From NCBI RefSeq assembly GCF_001039355.2, contig NW_019775455.1:78629-142628 (forward strand): DNA of 64,000 bases, in the 5' to 3' direction. Positions 12,201 through 26,794 of this stretch are shown here, piece after piece. A program made the position numbers and the translations under genes. How positions within the stretch are numbered: the stretch's first letter is position 1; every line of letters starts with the position of its first letter. Under the pieces are notes generated by a model, which had not been told where the DNA came from, did no database searches, and saw only the letters and a list, made by a program, of their open reading frames with translations. This DNA comes from Lingula anatina (lineage: Eukaryota > Brachiopoda > Lingulata > Lingulida > Lingulidae).

Positions 12201-15200
12201 TGACAGGCTATTAAAAGGAGTGGAAGACTGCAAGAAAAGCACTTGCCTTTGACTTCCAGATTAGTTTAGTGTGATAAACAGGCATATCAATGTTCACTTC
12301 CTTATTGAAAGTGTATGATTTGAAGCAGCAACAGCTACTGAGCTACACCTGTTGTTGGGGCAGGCTGCACATTCTCTTGGTGTTCTCCAGATAATCACTT
12401 GTACGTGCATGGGCCTAAAGGTATAAATAACAAGAAGCCCTAGTTTCCGCTGCCACCTTGGAGAACTCGGCCACTAATGTGATACTACCTGAATACTAGG
12501 AAATCACACCAGAAGTGATCTCAGTGAGCAATGGGACAAATAAGATAAAAAAAAAAAAAAATTGAAACTGATTTGTTTGTGTTAAATATGTGATTTGTGA
12601 AAATTTGGAGGAAAATTAGGAGGTTGTTATGAGTGAGTCTTAGCCTTCTTGGACCTCCATGTTTGTTTTATATATGATAGTTTGATATGCTAGGGGATAT
12701 CTGAGGTTTCAAAAATAAATAAATAATGAATAAGTAAATAAATAAATAATAAAGTATGAGCCCCTAAAACCTGAGGTGCAATGGTGGATAGAGTGCTGAT
12801 ACCACTTAAAAGGTAAACATTGCCCTGTGATGACACTGCTATTGTATTTTCAATTATTCATTAACTTAAGCCTAGTCAGTTATTTATCTGATTACTATCA
12901 GCAGTCATGTCAGGTACAAGTCACTCATTGTCAATGCAGAACAAAATATTTACTGGATTTGGGTTAATGAACTTTCATCCCTCTGAATGAATTATGGATT
13001 TCTTTTCTCTGAAAATGCGCTATCATGATTGAGTGAAGTTAAGCCCTCTCCAAGAAAAAACTGATTAGGTGAAATATGGTGCAGGCAGATATGGAAATTC
13101 CAAAGTTTAAGTAGAAGTTGTTTTGACCAAATAGCTTAAGATCTTGAGACAACTAAAACCAATAACACCTGTAGCCTCATCTCTGATAAATGTTACTTGT
13201 GAGAGATTGTAAATTTGGAAACTAAGTGTGATTCTTTGCTTGGGATACATACATACATAATTTTCTATGTGAGAATCATTTTTTGCATAAGTTCCTATGT
13301 GATAATCATTTTTGCATAAGTAAAAATGTGCATGCTTGTATAACTGTGTCTTTAGCGTTGCATAAGGACGTCTAGTTTATCAGAGTCACGTGCTGGTATT
13401 TTTATACTGAGTCAAAGTAGATGGAGCTTTTGGCCTAAAAATGAAGACTAAAAGTATTAACAGTCTGCCAAGTTAGCAACTGGTTCAATGCCCATGGCCA
13501 GTAAAAATTTCATGTGAACCAGAAGATTTTTCAGAACGTGTGAATTAAGTGATCTGACACAGCCAGTTGATCTTTTCATTAATTAAAAAATTCAACTATT
13601 TCCACAATTTTCCTTAAATATTTTTGAATGTGTCTCCACAGGGAAAGTGCTCCAGTAAGATTTGACAAAATCAAGGTCTTGTTATTACAAGAATCAATTT
13701 GTAATATGGATAGATGTCCGGTCTGACTGGAATTTTCATTTGGACCAGTGAATCTTAATTTGGACCAGTTGATTCTAGATACGAAACTGGTGGTCCTCAT
13801 GGCCAAGAAGCTGTAGAGTTTGTGACACAGACTGTATTAATAATATTGTGAATATAGTCCCAGGAAAATAGACGGCAGGTGATGTGTGGCAGCAGACTGT
13901 TGTGTCTAGACAGGAGGTTAAATAATGAAACCGTCTGCACTTTGCTAATATCACAAAACCAGAATCAACAGAAACACAGCACCAGACCTATTCCCAATGT
14001 CTGTGTTTATTTTTTTAAAATCAAATTTAAAGAAGGTAAATGTGTAAACTGTAGGTGTCAGTTTTATTAATTCAATAGAAAGTGTCAAAAATTCTACGAA
14101 GACTCTTTATTTAGTCTGATCTGACACTAGTGGATGAAACAGCTGACCTCCCCCAATAAAAAAGGAGAGAAATTCAAGGTTTGAAAAAAAGAAGTTGGTC
14201 ATAGGACACTCTGATTAAAGAATGTCATCATGTAGTCAGTAAAATTTTTTATTATTACTATTTTAGATCGTACGAGAAGATTCCACTACACAACAGATCA
14301 AAAACGTTCTGGGAGACTATGACTTTGTGCAGCAGACGTTACACTCGCGAGAGGCCAAAAATCTGATAGGTGTGCAGAGCATGCCCGCGACACCAGTGGC
14401 CACAAAACCTCCAAGTAACTTATTCCCACCGCCTCAGCAAGTGCAGCAACTGGCAGGCAAAAATGGCGTGCGATTACGCGACGAAGAAAGACGCGATGTG
14501 AAAGAAAATGGGACAAAATTTGGTGGAACCAAGTGTTCCCATCATCCATCTGGATGGCAGGGAGGCGGGGATTCTAGGAGTCATCATCAAGAGGACCGCA
14601 AGTCATCGTCCCAGTCTAAAGAACCAGTCACTGACAATTCATCAGCCACAAAGCACCATGTGAGTAGCAGTAGTAATAATCACCACAGGGAACGGGACGG
14701 CAAGCATCATAGAAAACGTCCTCGTTCCACCAGCGACTCCTCCTCTAAGTCACCAAAACGGACTCAAAGGTCTTCTCAATCTGAAACTGCTGTTGCCAAT
14801 GCCTTCACTTCACCAACTTTGTCTTCAAAAAACCGCAAACATGGTCGTTCTGCCACTGGAACCCAGGAGAAAAGCAGAGCACCCAGGGAAGAGTCGGGGA
14901 AACCTGCGGAAGATCCGACAGTTCAAAAAGCAGACGTCCCCTTAGTGAATGGAACTGTGCGGAACAAGGCTCACTTGAAGCTGATAATGCCTAATGTGGT
15001 AAGTAGTGTGATATTTATTACATTTCATTGTATTTTATGAAAAGAAATATCAGATGTGCAAGGGCTTTTCCATGAAGGCTGAAAAGCCACTTGTACTGAG
15101 TGAGAACTGTTTATGTTTTTAACACTCACTACACTCTCACTTGAAGCTGCTTCCTGTTGCGAGTGTCTGAAGAAAAAAAGATGCATGCAATTTGCCATGT

Positions 15201-18200
15201 CATTTTCTATGACATTTAAATGTGCTTGTGAAAAGACATTAAATGTGTAAGCGATTCCCATAAGGAATTAGACCTAGGAAATATGATTTATATGATATTC
15301 CATGAAATTTAACATCTTTGGAATTCTGTTTGAGTGTGCAGTCATTAATTTTGATTTTATTTATCTCTTGTTATGTAATATGTGTTTCCCTCTGTTTGTA
15401 ACCATTACTTTTAAAGCAGAACAATTGGAGAAAATATTTGGTGAACATCAAATCCCCTTAGGAAAATGACTGGCCAGTTCAGTGAAGCTTTCGAAAGTGG
15501 TCTTTCAGGTGCAAGAATGGGGTCACTTCACCTGCTCAGATTGTCTGTATTAATAGCCCCACCTGAGTGCTCCGTCTGTGTTTATAAATCAATGGTCTAT
15601 CTGTCTTTATAAATCAGTGGTGAACTGCAAAGATCAGTTATGACACAGAAAATGCAGTCTGTCAATGGTGAAATGCAAGCACTGTGCACTTGCTCATGTA
15701 TTATAGATTTGCATCATCAAAACACTATCTTTTCATCCATGTATTATTTCATGGGTTCGCCACACTGTCTCAACAGTTAATTATCTGTCTGGTAAGAAGC
15801 CTCCTAGGTGAGCCTTATCCCAGGAACACTTTGTTGAGATATTCAATTATCGGGCTGGATATTTCCAAGTGGATTAACTGCTCATGGTGAGAAATCTGTT
15901 GTGATGCAGAGATAAAACTTGCCTTCACTGATGCACCTTGTCCAAATTAATGACACGCAGATACTCAGATAGGCATGAAGTCCGAGTAAAAAATATTCCA
16001 CTTGTGTTTTAAGTTCAAACTCATGCAGTTTGTTTGTTTGTTTGCTTGTTTTTTAGCAGTAAACAGATTTTTTACTGCTTCTTTGTTCAAGTGATAATAT
16101 GCAATAGATGTTTATAAAAATTGTTGTTTCAAAGAAGCCATATAGTACTGTTTTGCTGAAGTGAACAACAATGTTTATTTGGTAACATTTGAAGACCTTT
16201 TCAAAAACATGCACTTTTTCATCAGGTAAAAAAAAATTATAAGGATACTTTTTCAAAACCCAAATACTTCTTTAAAATTTCAATATAGGGCACCTCATTG
16301 CAAACTGGCACAATGTGTTATGATGTATGCTAGACAAGGATCATATGCCAACAACATAACTCCCTTATCTAAGTGACTTGATTCACACAGCTATTGCAGA
16401 ATACAGACATATGATACACAGGGGCGAATCCAGGATTATAATTTTTTTTTGGAGGGGGGGGGGTCTGCAGACGCGATGCCGACACTCCCCCCCCCCCCCC
16501 CCCTTTGGCATGGGGTTTGGTATATTAGAGGGCCCACGGTGTCATTTGGTATGGTTTAGAACCATGGTTCAGCTAGTCAAAATTCTAATTTCAAGGGGGA
16601 CCAGTAGTGTGATTTTTTTTAGAAATCGAAGGGGGGGGGGGGGTCAGGACCTCCCTGAACCCCCCTCTAAATCCGACACTGATAATAATAATAAGAAGAA
16701 TTCAAAGTTGCTATCAATTTTAAGCCATACATTGTACAAATTTTTTGTAAATAATGTTACGTTACACATTAAATATAGACAAAATGTGAGGGCGAATTTT
16801 TGGTGTAAATTTGAAGTAGTTAATTAGCATGAGAGCAGTTTGCCATTTCATTTTCTTTTTTATTTAAAAGTACACACATGTATGTGCATTCTATGTGATT
16901 TTTTTTCTGTCTAGAGTAAATATTATGTGCATTTCTTTATCGACACAGGTTTATTCGACAGATACACAATTAACTTTGGAAATTATAGATTCAGTNGTTT
17001 TTTTTTTGAAAAAAGGGGGGGGGGGGGGGGGTCAGGCCCCCCCTGAACCCCCCCCCCCCCCCCCACAAATCTGCCACTGATACAATACTTTATTCTTAGT
17101 TTGAAATCAACTGTTTTAGCAAGTAGATTAACAAGCCTATTTATGCCACTTGCTAAGGACCACAGTCTTGGTGGCACGCCACAGTGACATTAATATCTAA
17201 ATTGCCGATAATTAACCGGGTATATTCAACACTGACTTATATGTGAAGTAGGCTGTAATTGACCATATTTATGTGCTTTTTTCCACGGCCTATGAATTGA
17301 AGGAGCCTGTTATCATTTGCTGTCCTCTTGAGGGGAGCCTTGACTTATGGTAACATAATTTGATTCACTGGCCGATAAATTATACATTTAGAGGATGGCA
17401 GATAAGGCATACATGAGAGAGCAACACGGTCATTTGTTATGCACTATTGACAGTACAATGGGGAAATTATGTGTATGTACTGTGTTACTTCCTGCTGCTT
17501 TTCATTTGAAATTGATATACATATCTGATCTAGCTTTACTCTTTTACATACTGCACCAAAACGCAGAACAAAATACAGATTTAAATGGTAATTATTTAAT
17601 AGAGAGAGGAGGAAGGAGATGAATGTAAAGGAATGGGGGAGGGGCATAGGAAAGAAGTAAAGTGACCTGGAGATTAGAGCATATGAACAAAAAGAGGAAA
17701 ACTGCTACATAAAGATATGGCCATTGTTAATATATGGCCACTCATATGGCACAATCACTAAAAACAAGGTGTGTTTCTACTACACTACAGTTGCTCTTTT
17801 TTGTTAACAACTCGGTAATGTGCGATATACGTCGAGTACGTTCAGTGCATAGTGATTGCCTATGGGTATAAGTACCTGGTGTATAGATTATTCCAACAGT
17901 AGCCTGCTGTTAGACTGTAATTACGGCTGTATTGATTGGAGTGGCGCTCTGTGGAGATGAACACACTCATCACTGGCCGCAGCTCGTTCACTGATTGTTT
18001 ACCAGCGAGACCCACATGGCATAAGCTATGAATGAGGAATACTGTGAATATTTAACTGGCTTTTGTCGCTGATTATTAACACCAAAGATTAAAAGCGCTA
18101 GTCTGGATGGGCAAGTTGGAAATTACCCAGCACCAATAGTCACCAAGACCAAGAAGAAGAAATAAAAAGAAAAAAAGAAAGATTTTTTTGTGTAAATTTG

Positions 18201-18502
18201 GTAGATAATTTCTATGGAATTCCCATTTTTAATTATTTTTCAAACATGCAAACATAGTTTACTCTGAAATTTCCAATTTGATAAAAACTTTTGCCACATA
18301 TTTTCATTTCCGTCATTTCATATTGAAAGTTTGGCTCCTTGTTCCTTCAGTGCTTCCGCCAAGGCATTTCTTTATATCAGAGGGCAAAAAAAGTTTTATA
18401 ATTAAGTTCTTAATTAATGTAGAATTTCCTTCTCTTTATGCAAATTAAGCAAATCACCATTCATGTAATTTTGATATTTAAAGCAAGACTGCACTCCAAA
18501 GT

Positions 18503-18547
<45 letters not shown>

Positions 18548-21500
18548 CTGCACTGTTTCAAATGTAGATGGAGCCACTGTACAAAGTCAAAGTGGTGTGA
18601 AGCATTTAAGAGCATGTTGTGTTTTATGCCCAGGAACTAATCAGTTATGAGCGGGAAGAAAAGCCCTATTGAACTCTGAGATCAATCGGCATGTTATCTA
18701 ACCAGTAACTAAATGTGTAGTAAGGCTGGGTCAGCATGAACTTTACTTGATCCCTGCACAACCAGGGGTATTGACTTTATTACAAAGCAAACCTGCTGCA
18801 CAGCGATCAATGCATGTGCAGATTTTGTTTTTGTTTTAAAACAGCAAGGTAGACACAGTAACCTAAGGATAAGTCCGCGTGAACTGTTGTTAGAGTTAAC
18901 GGGATAGAAAGTACTTAAAACATCCTTTTACTTCTAAAAAAACTGATCCCAATGTTTTCTTCTTGTAAAAAATCACTTAGCGTAATTAGTTCAAAAGAAA
19001 CAGGAAATTAACACCCCATGACATAAGAAAGTATTGTTTTTGCAGTAAGTTAACAGTGAGTGCTACGAGGAAGTTTTTGGCAGAAAAAGCAATAAACAAA
19101 CAAATTTAGAGAAACAAGCAAATGATTTATGTTGGGAGCTTTGTGTTGACCCTGAAGTTTACGGAAAGTATATGACACGTGGATGACATCCTGGTCAATG
19201 TACTAAAACCTTCAAAACATCACTCTTTTGAGTATTCTAAAGTCCTTTTATAAGTTTTCAGAACCTGATTTTTATTTAAATTTGGTTTAGCTGGTGAATG
19301 AAAATGTAGTATTTGAGATGTTTTTTTCACTCTAATGCAGGCTGAAAAGGAAAATATGAATATTCAAGATAACATTTTAATTTACTGTCTCTGAGCTATA
19401 TTCGCTTCTTATTAGTACTTTTTCACAGCATTCCTACATTGCTTTTATTAATGAGTGTCATCCTTAGGGAAAGACTTTTTACAGGAACTATGAAAAAGAA
19501 GTGATGGTTTACAATGAAGATTTTTCTTTTTTTTTTTTTTTGNTTCAGTGAAGCTTTCGAAAGTGGTCTTTCAGGTGCAAGAATGGGGTCACTTCACCTG
19601 CTCAGATTGTCTGTATTAATAGCCCCACCTGAGTGCTCCGCCTGTGTTTATAAATCAATGGTCTATCTGTCTTTATAAATCAGTGGTGAACTGCAAAGAT
19701 CAGTTATGACACAGAAAATGCAGTCTGTCAATGGTGAAATGCAAGCACTGTGCACTTGCTCATGTATTATAGATTTGCATCATCAAAACACTATCTTTTC
19801 ATCCATGTATTATATCATGGGTCCGCCACACTGTCTCAACAGTTAATTATCTGTCTGGTAAGAAGCCTCCTAGGTGAGCCTTATCCCAGGAACACTTTGT
19901 TGAGATATTCAATTATCGGGCTGGATATTTCCAAGTGGATTAACTGCTCATGGTGAGAAATCTGTTGTGATGCAGAGATAAAACTTGCCTTCACTGTTGC
20001 ACATTGTCCCAATTAATGACACGCAGATACTCAGATAGGCATGAAGTCCAATTAAAAAATATTCCACTTGTGTTTTAAGTTCAAAATCATGCAATTTGTT
20101 TGTTTGTTTGATTGTTTGTTTTTTAGCAGTAAACAGATTTTTTACTGCTTTTTTGTTCAAGTGATAATATGCAACAGATGTTTATAAAAATTGTTGTTTC
20201 AAAGAAGCCATAAAGTACTGTTTTTGCTGATTCAAGTGAATAACAATGTTTGTTTGGTAACATTTGAAGACCTTTTCAAAAACATGCACTTTTTCATCAG
20301 GTAAAAAAAAAATTATATTGCTTTTAAGGATACTTTTTTAAAACCCAAATACTTCTTTAAAATTTCAATAGTAGGCACCTCATTGCAAAATGGCACAATA
20401 TGTTATGATGTATGTTAGACAAGGGTCATATGCCAACAACATAACTCCATTATCTAAGTGACTTGATTCACTTAGCTATTGCAGAATACAGACATATGAT
20501 ACACAGGGCGAATCCAGGATTATTGAAGGGGGGGGGGGGGTCCTCGAACGCAAAGCCGACCCTCCCACCTCTTTGGCATGGGGTTTGGTTTACTAGAGGG
20601 CCCACGGTGTCATTTGGTACAGTTTAGAACTATGATTCAGCTAGTCAAAATTCTAATTTCAAGAGGGGATCAGTAGTGTGATTTTTTTCAGAAATCGAAG
20701 GGGGGGGGGTCAGGACCTCCCTGAACCCCCCCCCCCCCCCAAATCTGCCATCGATACAATACTGTATCCTTACATTTGAAATCAACTGTTTTAGCAAGTA
20801 GATTAACAGGTCTATTTAATGCCACTTGCTAAGGACCACAGTCTTGGTGGCACGCCACAGTGACATTAATATCTAAATTGCCGATAATTAACCGGGTATA
20901 TTCAACACTGACTTATATGTGAAGTGGCTGTAATTGGCCATATTTATGTGCTTTTTTTCCACGGCCTATGAATTGAAGGAGCCTGTTATCATTTGCTGTC
21001 CTCTTGAGGGGAGCCTTGACTTATGGTAACATAATTTGATTCACTGGCCGATAAATTATACATTTAGAGGATGGCATACATGAGAGAGCAACACGGTCAT
21101 TTGTTATGCACTATTGACAGTACAATGGGGAAATTATGTGTATGTACTGTGTTACTTCCTGCTGCTTTTCATTTGAAATTGATATACATATCTGATCTAG
21201 CTTTACTCTTTTACATACTGTATACCAAAATGCAGAACAAAATACAGATTTAAATGGTAATTATTTAATAGAGAGGAGGAAGGAGATGAATGTAAAGGAG
21301 TGAGGGAAGGGCATATGAAAGAAGTAAAGTGACCATTTGAACACAAAGAAGAAAACTGCTACATAAAGATATGGCCATTGTTAATATATGGCCACTCATA
21401 TGGCACAATCACAAAAACAAGGTGTGTTTCTACTACACTACAGTTGCTCTTTTTTGTTAACAACTCGGTAATGTGCGATATACGTCGAGTACGTTCAGTG

Positions 21501-24500
21501 CATAGTGATTGCCTATGGGTATAAGTACCTGGTGTATAGATTATTCCAACAGTAGCCTGCTGTTAGACTGTAATTACAGCAGTATTGATTGGAGTGGCGC
21601 TCTGTGGAGATGAACACACTCATCACTGGACGCAGCTCGTTCACTGATTGTTTACCAGCGAGACCCACATGGCATAAGCTATGAATGAGGAACACTGTGA
21701 ATATTTAACTGGCTTTTGTCGCTGATTATTAACACCAAAGATTAAAAGCGCTAGTCTGGATGGGCAAGTTGGAAATTACCCAGCACCAATAGTCACCAAG
21801 ACCAAGAAGAAGAAATAAAAAGAAAAAAAGAAACATTTATGTGTAAATTTGGTAGATAATTTCCATCAAATTTTCAGATTTAATAATTTTCAAATATGCA
21901 AACAGAGTTTACTGTGAAATTTCCAATTTGATAAAAATTGTTGACACACATTTTCATTTCCGTCATTTCTTATTGAAAGTTTGGCTCCTTGTTCCTTCAG
22001 TGCTTCCGCCAAGGTATTTCTTTATATCAGAGGACAAAAAAAAGTTTTATAATTAAGTTCTTAATTAATGTAGAATTTCCTTCTCTTTATGCAAATTAAG
22101 CAAATCACCATTCATGTAATTTTGATATTTAAAGCAAGACTGCACTCCAAAGTGTGATATATCCATATCACTGCAGTGTTTCAAATGTAGATGGAGCCAC
22201 TGTACAAAGTCACAGTGGTGTGAAGCATTTAAGAGCATGTTGTGTTTTATGCCCAGGAACTAATCAGTTATGAGCGGGAAGAAAAGCCCTATTGAACTCT
22301 GAGATCAATCAGCATGTTATCTAACCAGTAACTAAATGTGTAGTAAGGCTGGGTCAGCATGAACTTTACTTGATCCCTGCACAACCAGGGGTATTGACTT
22401 TATTACAAAGCAAACCTGCTGCACAGCGATCAATGCATGTGCAGATTTTGTTTTTGTTTTAAAACAGCAAGGTAGACACAGTAACCTAAGGATAAGTCCG
22501 CGTGAACTGTTGTTAGAGTTAACGGGATAGAAAGTACTTAAAACATCCTTTTACTTCTAAAAAAACTGATCCCAATGTTTTCTTCTTGTAAAAAATCACT
22601 TAGCGTAATTAGTTCAAAAGAAACAGGAAATTAACACCCCATGACATAAGAAAGTATTGTTTTTGCAGTAAGTTAACAGTGAGTGCTATGAGGAAGTTTT
22701 TGGCAGAAAAGGCAATAAACAAACAAATTTAGAGAAACAAGCAAATGATTTATGTTGGGAGCTTTGTGTTGACCCTGAAGTTTAGGGAAAGTATATGACA
22801 CATGGATGACATCCTGGTTAATGTACTAAAACCTTCAAAACATCACATTTTTGAGTATTCTAAAATCCATTTATAAGTTTTCAGAACCTGATTTTTATTT
22901 AAATTTGGTTTAGCTGGTGAATAGTTACATGAAAATGTAGTATTTGAGATGCTTTTTTCACTCTAGTGCAGGCTAAAAAGGAAAATATTAATATTCAAGA
23001 TAACATTTCAATTTACTGTCTCTGAGCTATATTTGCTTCTTTTAGCTCAATTGGTACTTTTTCACAGCATTCCTACTTTGCTTTTATTAATGAGTGGCAG
23101 CCTTAGGGAAAGACTTTTTACAGGAACTATGAAAAAGAAATGATGGTTTACAATGAAGATTTTTTTTTTTTTTTTTTTTTTTGCCATTCAAGTCCAGGTG
23201 GTTTCTGCAAATATCGTTACTGATAAGAGAACCATCCCCTGGGGTTTCACAACATTTCCAATACTTGGGCCCAGTCTTGATTAGTATTTCTGTAAGCTAC
23301 TGTGTTCCTTCAAGCTTGAAATGTAACTAAGCTGTAAAGAGGGAGAGAAATTCCTGGAATTATTGAATGTTTTTTATTACGGCTCCTAGTGTCAAACATA
23401 TCCTTTCACACCACATGTGGTGTTAGTGCCACAGTTTGTGAAATTGCCAAATTATTATTAACTTCGAGGAATGTGAAAAAAAAAATTAAAGGAAAATACC
23501 TTGAAATTTGGCCAAAATATCTCCTGTCAAGTAAACAGTTCGATAGTTAGCCTTGGTAAGGTCATGTGTAGCAGACCCTCTGGCTTTATTGCACTATTGT
23601 ACCTGTATTGGATTTGGTTCTTTTTAAGCCAGCAGGGGTTTATAATACCAAAATATCATTTGCCACCTGCCTATAGCAGGTTATGCCATGATTCCAGCAA
23701 ATGAATATACACATAACACTGTAATATCACCTACTATAGCCATGAGCACAAGATGGTTTGTATATTTGCTGTGAACTGTGTATTGGGTAAACTTTTTCAC
23801 CAGCTGTTTTTCACTAGCATATATACATGTTGTGAATACCATCTGTCTTGGTACATGCATGTATGTATAGGTGCTTTGCAGTTTCTGTAGTGTGTTGGAT
23901 GTATATGGAGATAACTGCAGGTCATGCATGTCTGGGATATACTTCCCGGTGCACTTATCTAACAATAGTAAACAATATACGCTGATGGAAGACCAGTGGG
24001 CCTTTAAAAAAAAAAGAAAAGAAAAAAAAAAAAAGCTTGAGGTTTTTGGGTTTAGCTAATACTGCTTAACTTGGATTACTTACAGACTATTGACTTATGA
24101 GATATTGTTTAAAGGCTTTTTTGTGAATGATATTTCTAGTAGACTACATAAATTGTAGCTGATGTTTCAGTGGGCTCACCACAGAGATTGAAGTCATTGT
24201 CAAGACAATTTCAATTTGCTCGAGAGGCACTGTTAAAAAATGAAAAACTAAAGTTGTGGTGTTTTAGCTTGTTTGTGAAACACAAATTAGTTGGTTTAAG
24301 TTTGTAGGTGTCCTTGGCAGGACTGATTTTCGTTTAAAGTTGTTAATGTAAAATGGGCCCCAGTGCCAGGCTGGAAGTGCTGGCAGAAGTTCACCATAAT
24401 GTTATTGATGCTATGAATTATAATATACTTTAATAATATTTAGAGACTAAAATCCATAAAAATATGTTCTGTAAACTTTACAAATAAAGTACAATGTTAA

Positions 24501-26744
24501 AAGGTTTGTTTTTTTTTTTATAAATTAGTTAAATACATTAAAAAGTAATGGTATTAAAAGTAAAAAGAAAAGTGTCCAATTAAAGCTTTTTAATATGTTC
24601 TTATTTCCTTTCAGGACAAGCCAAAGGACCCTCATCCAAAGATAGAAGATGTCCTTCAGGTATGGATAAAATTATACAGATGGCTTTATTATTCGGTCCC
24701 TGAGTTTCGGAGTTTTCTGGTAACTAGCCTGCCTGTGTTGTATCCAGACACTTTTAAACTCACGGTGACAGTTGATATTTTTATTGACACAGAAGGCATA
24801 GATTCACAGTTCAAGGTAGTCAGTAGTAATCAGTACACCCTGTCATAGATAACGACATGAAAAAGTAAGACAGTGATAAGAAACTTGCAGGATGTACTCC
24901 ACTTAATCGTATATTATGGCAAAGAGCATAAATGATTCCAAAGGATAAATTTAGTTTAGGAAATAAAATGGTGTTAAGTCCATGCATAATTAGACTTTTT
25001 GGATGCAGCGCGACTGATGCATTATACCTATTCTAAGAGGGACACAAGTCCATTGAATTTTGGAAACACAATGAATGAAATAGATTAAAATGCACAATTT
25101 TAACCCTTTGCAAGTGTCCCTGGTGGCAGATGGTAAAATAGCCTGAAGACTCAAAATCCTACAACATAAAGTAAAAAAAAATAAAATAACAAAATAAAAG
25201 AAAAAGAAAATAAGAGGCTCAGGAGCACTTTAGCAGAAAAGATTAGAATGAAGCAGGGAAGTACTAGGCAGTGCAAACTTGCCTAGATCTATTCAAAACC
25301 CTGGATAGATTTTGATGACTGGGGCTGGAATTAAAATGGTGCTTCTTGCTAATACATGGGACTGATGACTTTCATGTACTTGATGACAGATTGATGGTGA
25401 TTGCCAATGTGATTACCTTGCATAATTTCTAATTAATCACAGTTAGTATTGTCATATAGACATAAGCAAACAAACAAATAAATAAATAAATTAACAAATA
25501 AATAAATAAATTAATTAATAATTGAATGAATGAATAAAAAAAAGCAACTTAAGCAATGTTTCAAGGGTATAGTTTTGGACCCCTTGGAATATGGTGATCA
25601 ATACCTTCTACTATTAATTTTACTGGATGATTACTTAAACTCTAGAGATTCATTGGTTTTCCTTTTGCATTACCTTGATTTGCTTCTTAAAGCTGATATT
25701 TTGTCAGGTAGGAATAGTTTGTTTTTCCATTATCTACTCATTAGTAAGATTAGTTCTGGATGGCAAATTTCTTGACAACTATCTAATGAGCAGATATTGC
25801 TGAAAATGAAGATTAAAAGAGTAAAGCTTGGATTGAGAAGGAAGAGATAAATGAGAGAAGAGTGGGAATACATAAACAGGTTCTAACAAATGAATAGACA
25901 ACTAAGCAAACAGATCCTCCCCCACCCAAAAAAAATAAATAAAGAAAGAAAGAAAGAAAGAAAGAAAAAGAAAGAAAGAAAGAAAGAAATAAGGGGGAAA
26001 TGGATATAAATTGAGTATTTAACAACAATTGGATAGCAACCTGGTCCCAGTTTCACCAAAAAAATAAATAAATAAATAAATAAAAAATTAAAAAAAAAAA
26101 ATCAAGAAATCTTTGGGGAAGGGGGGGGGGAGGGGGTAAATCTTAGGTTTCCATGCTTCAACTGGCATGTATGCAAAAAAAATTTTTAAAGCACCTGAAT
26201 CATTAAGAAAACAGAGTACATGTAGTACAATATTAATCTGATGTTTTTGAATATACAGCTATAGCCACATTTATGACTAACAGGCAGTATTGCACATTTG
26301 GTGTCAGTCCAATATTGAGGTAAAATGCATTGTTTTAGTTGACTTGATTACAGATTGGACATGAGAACACCAAATTGCAGAGGGTTATATATTTGAAGTT
26401 ATTATGGATGATTATGTATTGTTTGTAATAATGACTGTGATGTGAACATTCATCATTCTGAGCAATTATTGAGTGTTTTTATCCGTAAAAGCTTATTATA
26501 TTGTGGCACATTATTTCTAGTTTATGATATTATTTTCCAACATGCCTGACTCAGCTGTCCTATTCACTTTTAAACCACTTTTCCAGGAAATGATTGTGCA
26601 ACCACCACTTACTGGCCTTGCAACTCCAAGGAAAGAGGAGTCCTCACACTTCTGTTTTCCTGGCTCTAGACCTCCTGTAAGTTTTTATTAATCTGCAAAC
26701 TACATTGTGTGTTTGGTGTGTGTTTGAGTGTGTGTTTGCATGTG

Positions 26745-26794
<50 letters not shown>

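Larger units (their letters stand above)
8859..14266 (+). other. AFF intron
   Basis: About 5.4 kb, GT-AG. Holds a poly-C/AC microsatellite (9212-9268), a long foldback element (10378-10642), a diverged repeat related to 1843-2052 (11265-11530), a short TA run (11966-11983) and TAAA-type repeats near 12713-12750. No coding segment recognised. Confidence 0.75.
15478..19542 (+). repeat. Tandem duplication, copy 1 (about 4.07 kb)
   Basis: Starts ttcagtgaagctttcgaaag and ends in a T-rich run after gatggtttacaatgaaga. It is followed directly by copy 2. The two copies are near identical over most of their length, with scattered substitutions. Copy 1 is longer: it carries about 400 extra bases in the poly-G element (16682-17079) and a TA microsatellite (18504-18545) absent from copy 2. 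No coding content; the small open frame at 15684 is repeated at 19750. Confidence 0.93.
14999..24614 (+). other. AFF intron dominated by a tandem duplication
   Basis: About 9.6 kb. Most of it is two copies of a roughly 3.6-4.1 kb unit (separate entries). Flanks 14999-15477 and 23183-24614 are plain AT-rich intron with a poly-T run and A-rich tract. Confidence 0.8.

Noticed and set aside
14298-14549. 83-codon - strand frame under exon b
   Set aside because: Antisense shadow of a clear AFF exon.
15684-19956. Repeated 68-codon frame present at 15684 and 19750 (MHLLMYYRFASSKHYLF)
   Set aside because: It is duplicated only because the whole intron segment is duplicated; no splice context or homology.
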